Source: Nostoc sp. TCL240-02
Lineage (GTDB): Bacteria > Cyanobacteriota > Cyanobacteriia > Cyanobacteriales > Nostocaceae
Assembly: GCF_013343235.1 (NCBI RefSeq)
Contig: NZ_CP040094.1
Span: 4,464,501 to 4,528,500, forward strand
DNA: 64,000 nucleotides
Direction: 5' to 3'
Made by a program: the position numbers and the translations under genes. Shown here in pieces: positions 63,924-64,000 of the stretch. The first letter of the stretch is position 1. Each line of letters opens with the position of its first letter. The notes below the pieces were generated by a model. It did not search any database and was not told the origin of the DNA. It worked only from the letters and a program-made list of their open reading frames with translations.

Positions 63924-64000
63924 GAGGTGGAATGGTTGAGGGGAGCGATCGCATAACACGAAACCATATTGGGATTTGACTGGGATGCAGACCTTTTTCT

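Overview
This window looks like accessory DNA, either a plasmid or a chromosomal island, of a filamentous heterocyst-type cyanobacterium (Nostoc/Anabaena/Calothrix relatives). The pointers are many copies of the HIP1 palindrome GCGATCGC, AATTCGC-type short tandem repeats, TonB receptors with an N-terminal AMIN domain, Ycf35/Ycf46-type proteins, and small proteins of families that I know mainly from Nostocales. No rRNA, tRNA or CRISPR array was seen. Genus and replicon type are inferences.

Layout. 1-3.6 kb: tail of a probable polysaccharide deacetylase, then a SulP anion transporter and a DUF2252 protein on the minus strand. 3.6-11.3 kb: a small inverted-repeat element, an ISH3-like insertion sequence, and small accessory genes (HTH proteins, one fused to a nuclease-like domain, an XRE regulator with repeated operator-like sites, a ParB-like protein). 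11.4-33.1 kb: a metallophore locus. A minus-strand operon encodes a Fec-type ATPase, a free-standing amino-acid adenylation enzyme, and an acyl-carrier-protein/citrate-synthase fusion. It is followed by a serine-less alpha/beta-hydrolase, an AraC regulator, an AMIN-TonB receptor, a substrate-binding lipoprotein, a 2OG-Fe(II) oxygenase, MsrB, two Fec-type permeases, an XRE/periplasmic-binding-fold regulator, a second receptor and lipoprotein, and a Crp-type regulator.

33.1-46.5 kb: a plasmid-like run of small conserved genes around a Ycf46-type AAA+ ATPase with DUF1257 and DUF2997 partners. It is bounded by decayed genes (TonB C-terminus, Uma2 nuclease, WGR protein, response regulator). 46.5-54.3 kb: an AraC gene split by an IS630 element, a MAPEG protein, a DUF4336 protein, an amine oxidase with a premature stop, and a methyltransferase. 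54.3-59.1 kb: a Tn3-family transposon with 54-bp inverted repeats, an interrupted transposase, a tyrosine recombinase and an XRE/zinc-ribbon protein. 59.5-64 kb: a coiled-coil surface-type protein coupled to an interrupted glutathionylspermidine-synthase-like gene, a TspO-like membrane protein, and an aldo/keto-reductase-like protein lacking expected catalytic residues.

How the genes may work together. The most interesting possibility is a compact, apparently undescribed carboxylate-metallophore pathway. The adenylation enzyme would load an amino acid onto the carrier domain of the citrate-synthase fusion. The two TonB receptors, two lipoproteins, two permeases and one ATPase would import the metal complex. 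The ATPase sits in the same operon as the biosynthetic pair, and the biosynthetic pair looks more GC-rich than its neighbours. The transport locus is flanked by large inverted duplications. One of them carries a relic in which the start of the XRE regulator is joined to the start of a receptor gene, so the locus was built by duplication and deletion. Many genes from 43 to 62 kb carry single stops or frameshifts, so much of the right half is decaying.
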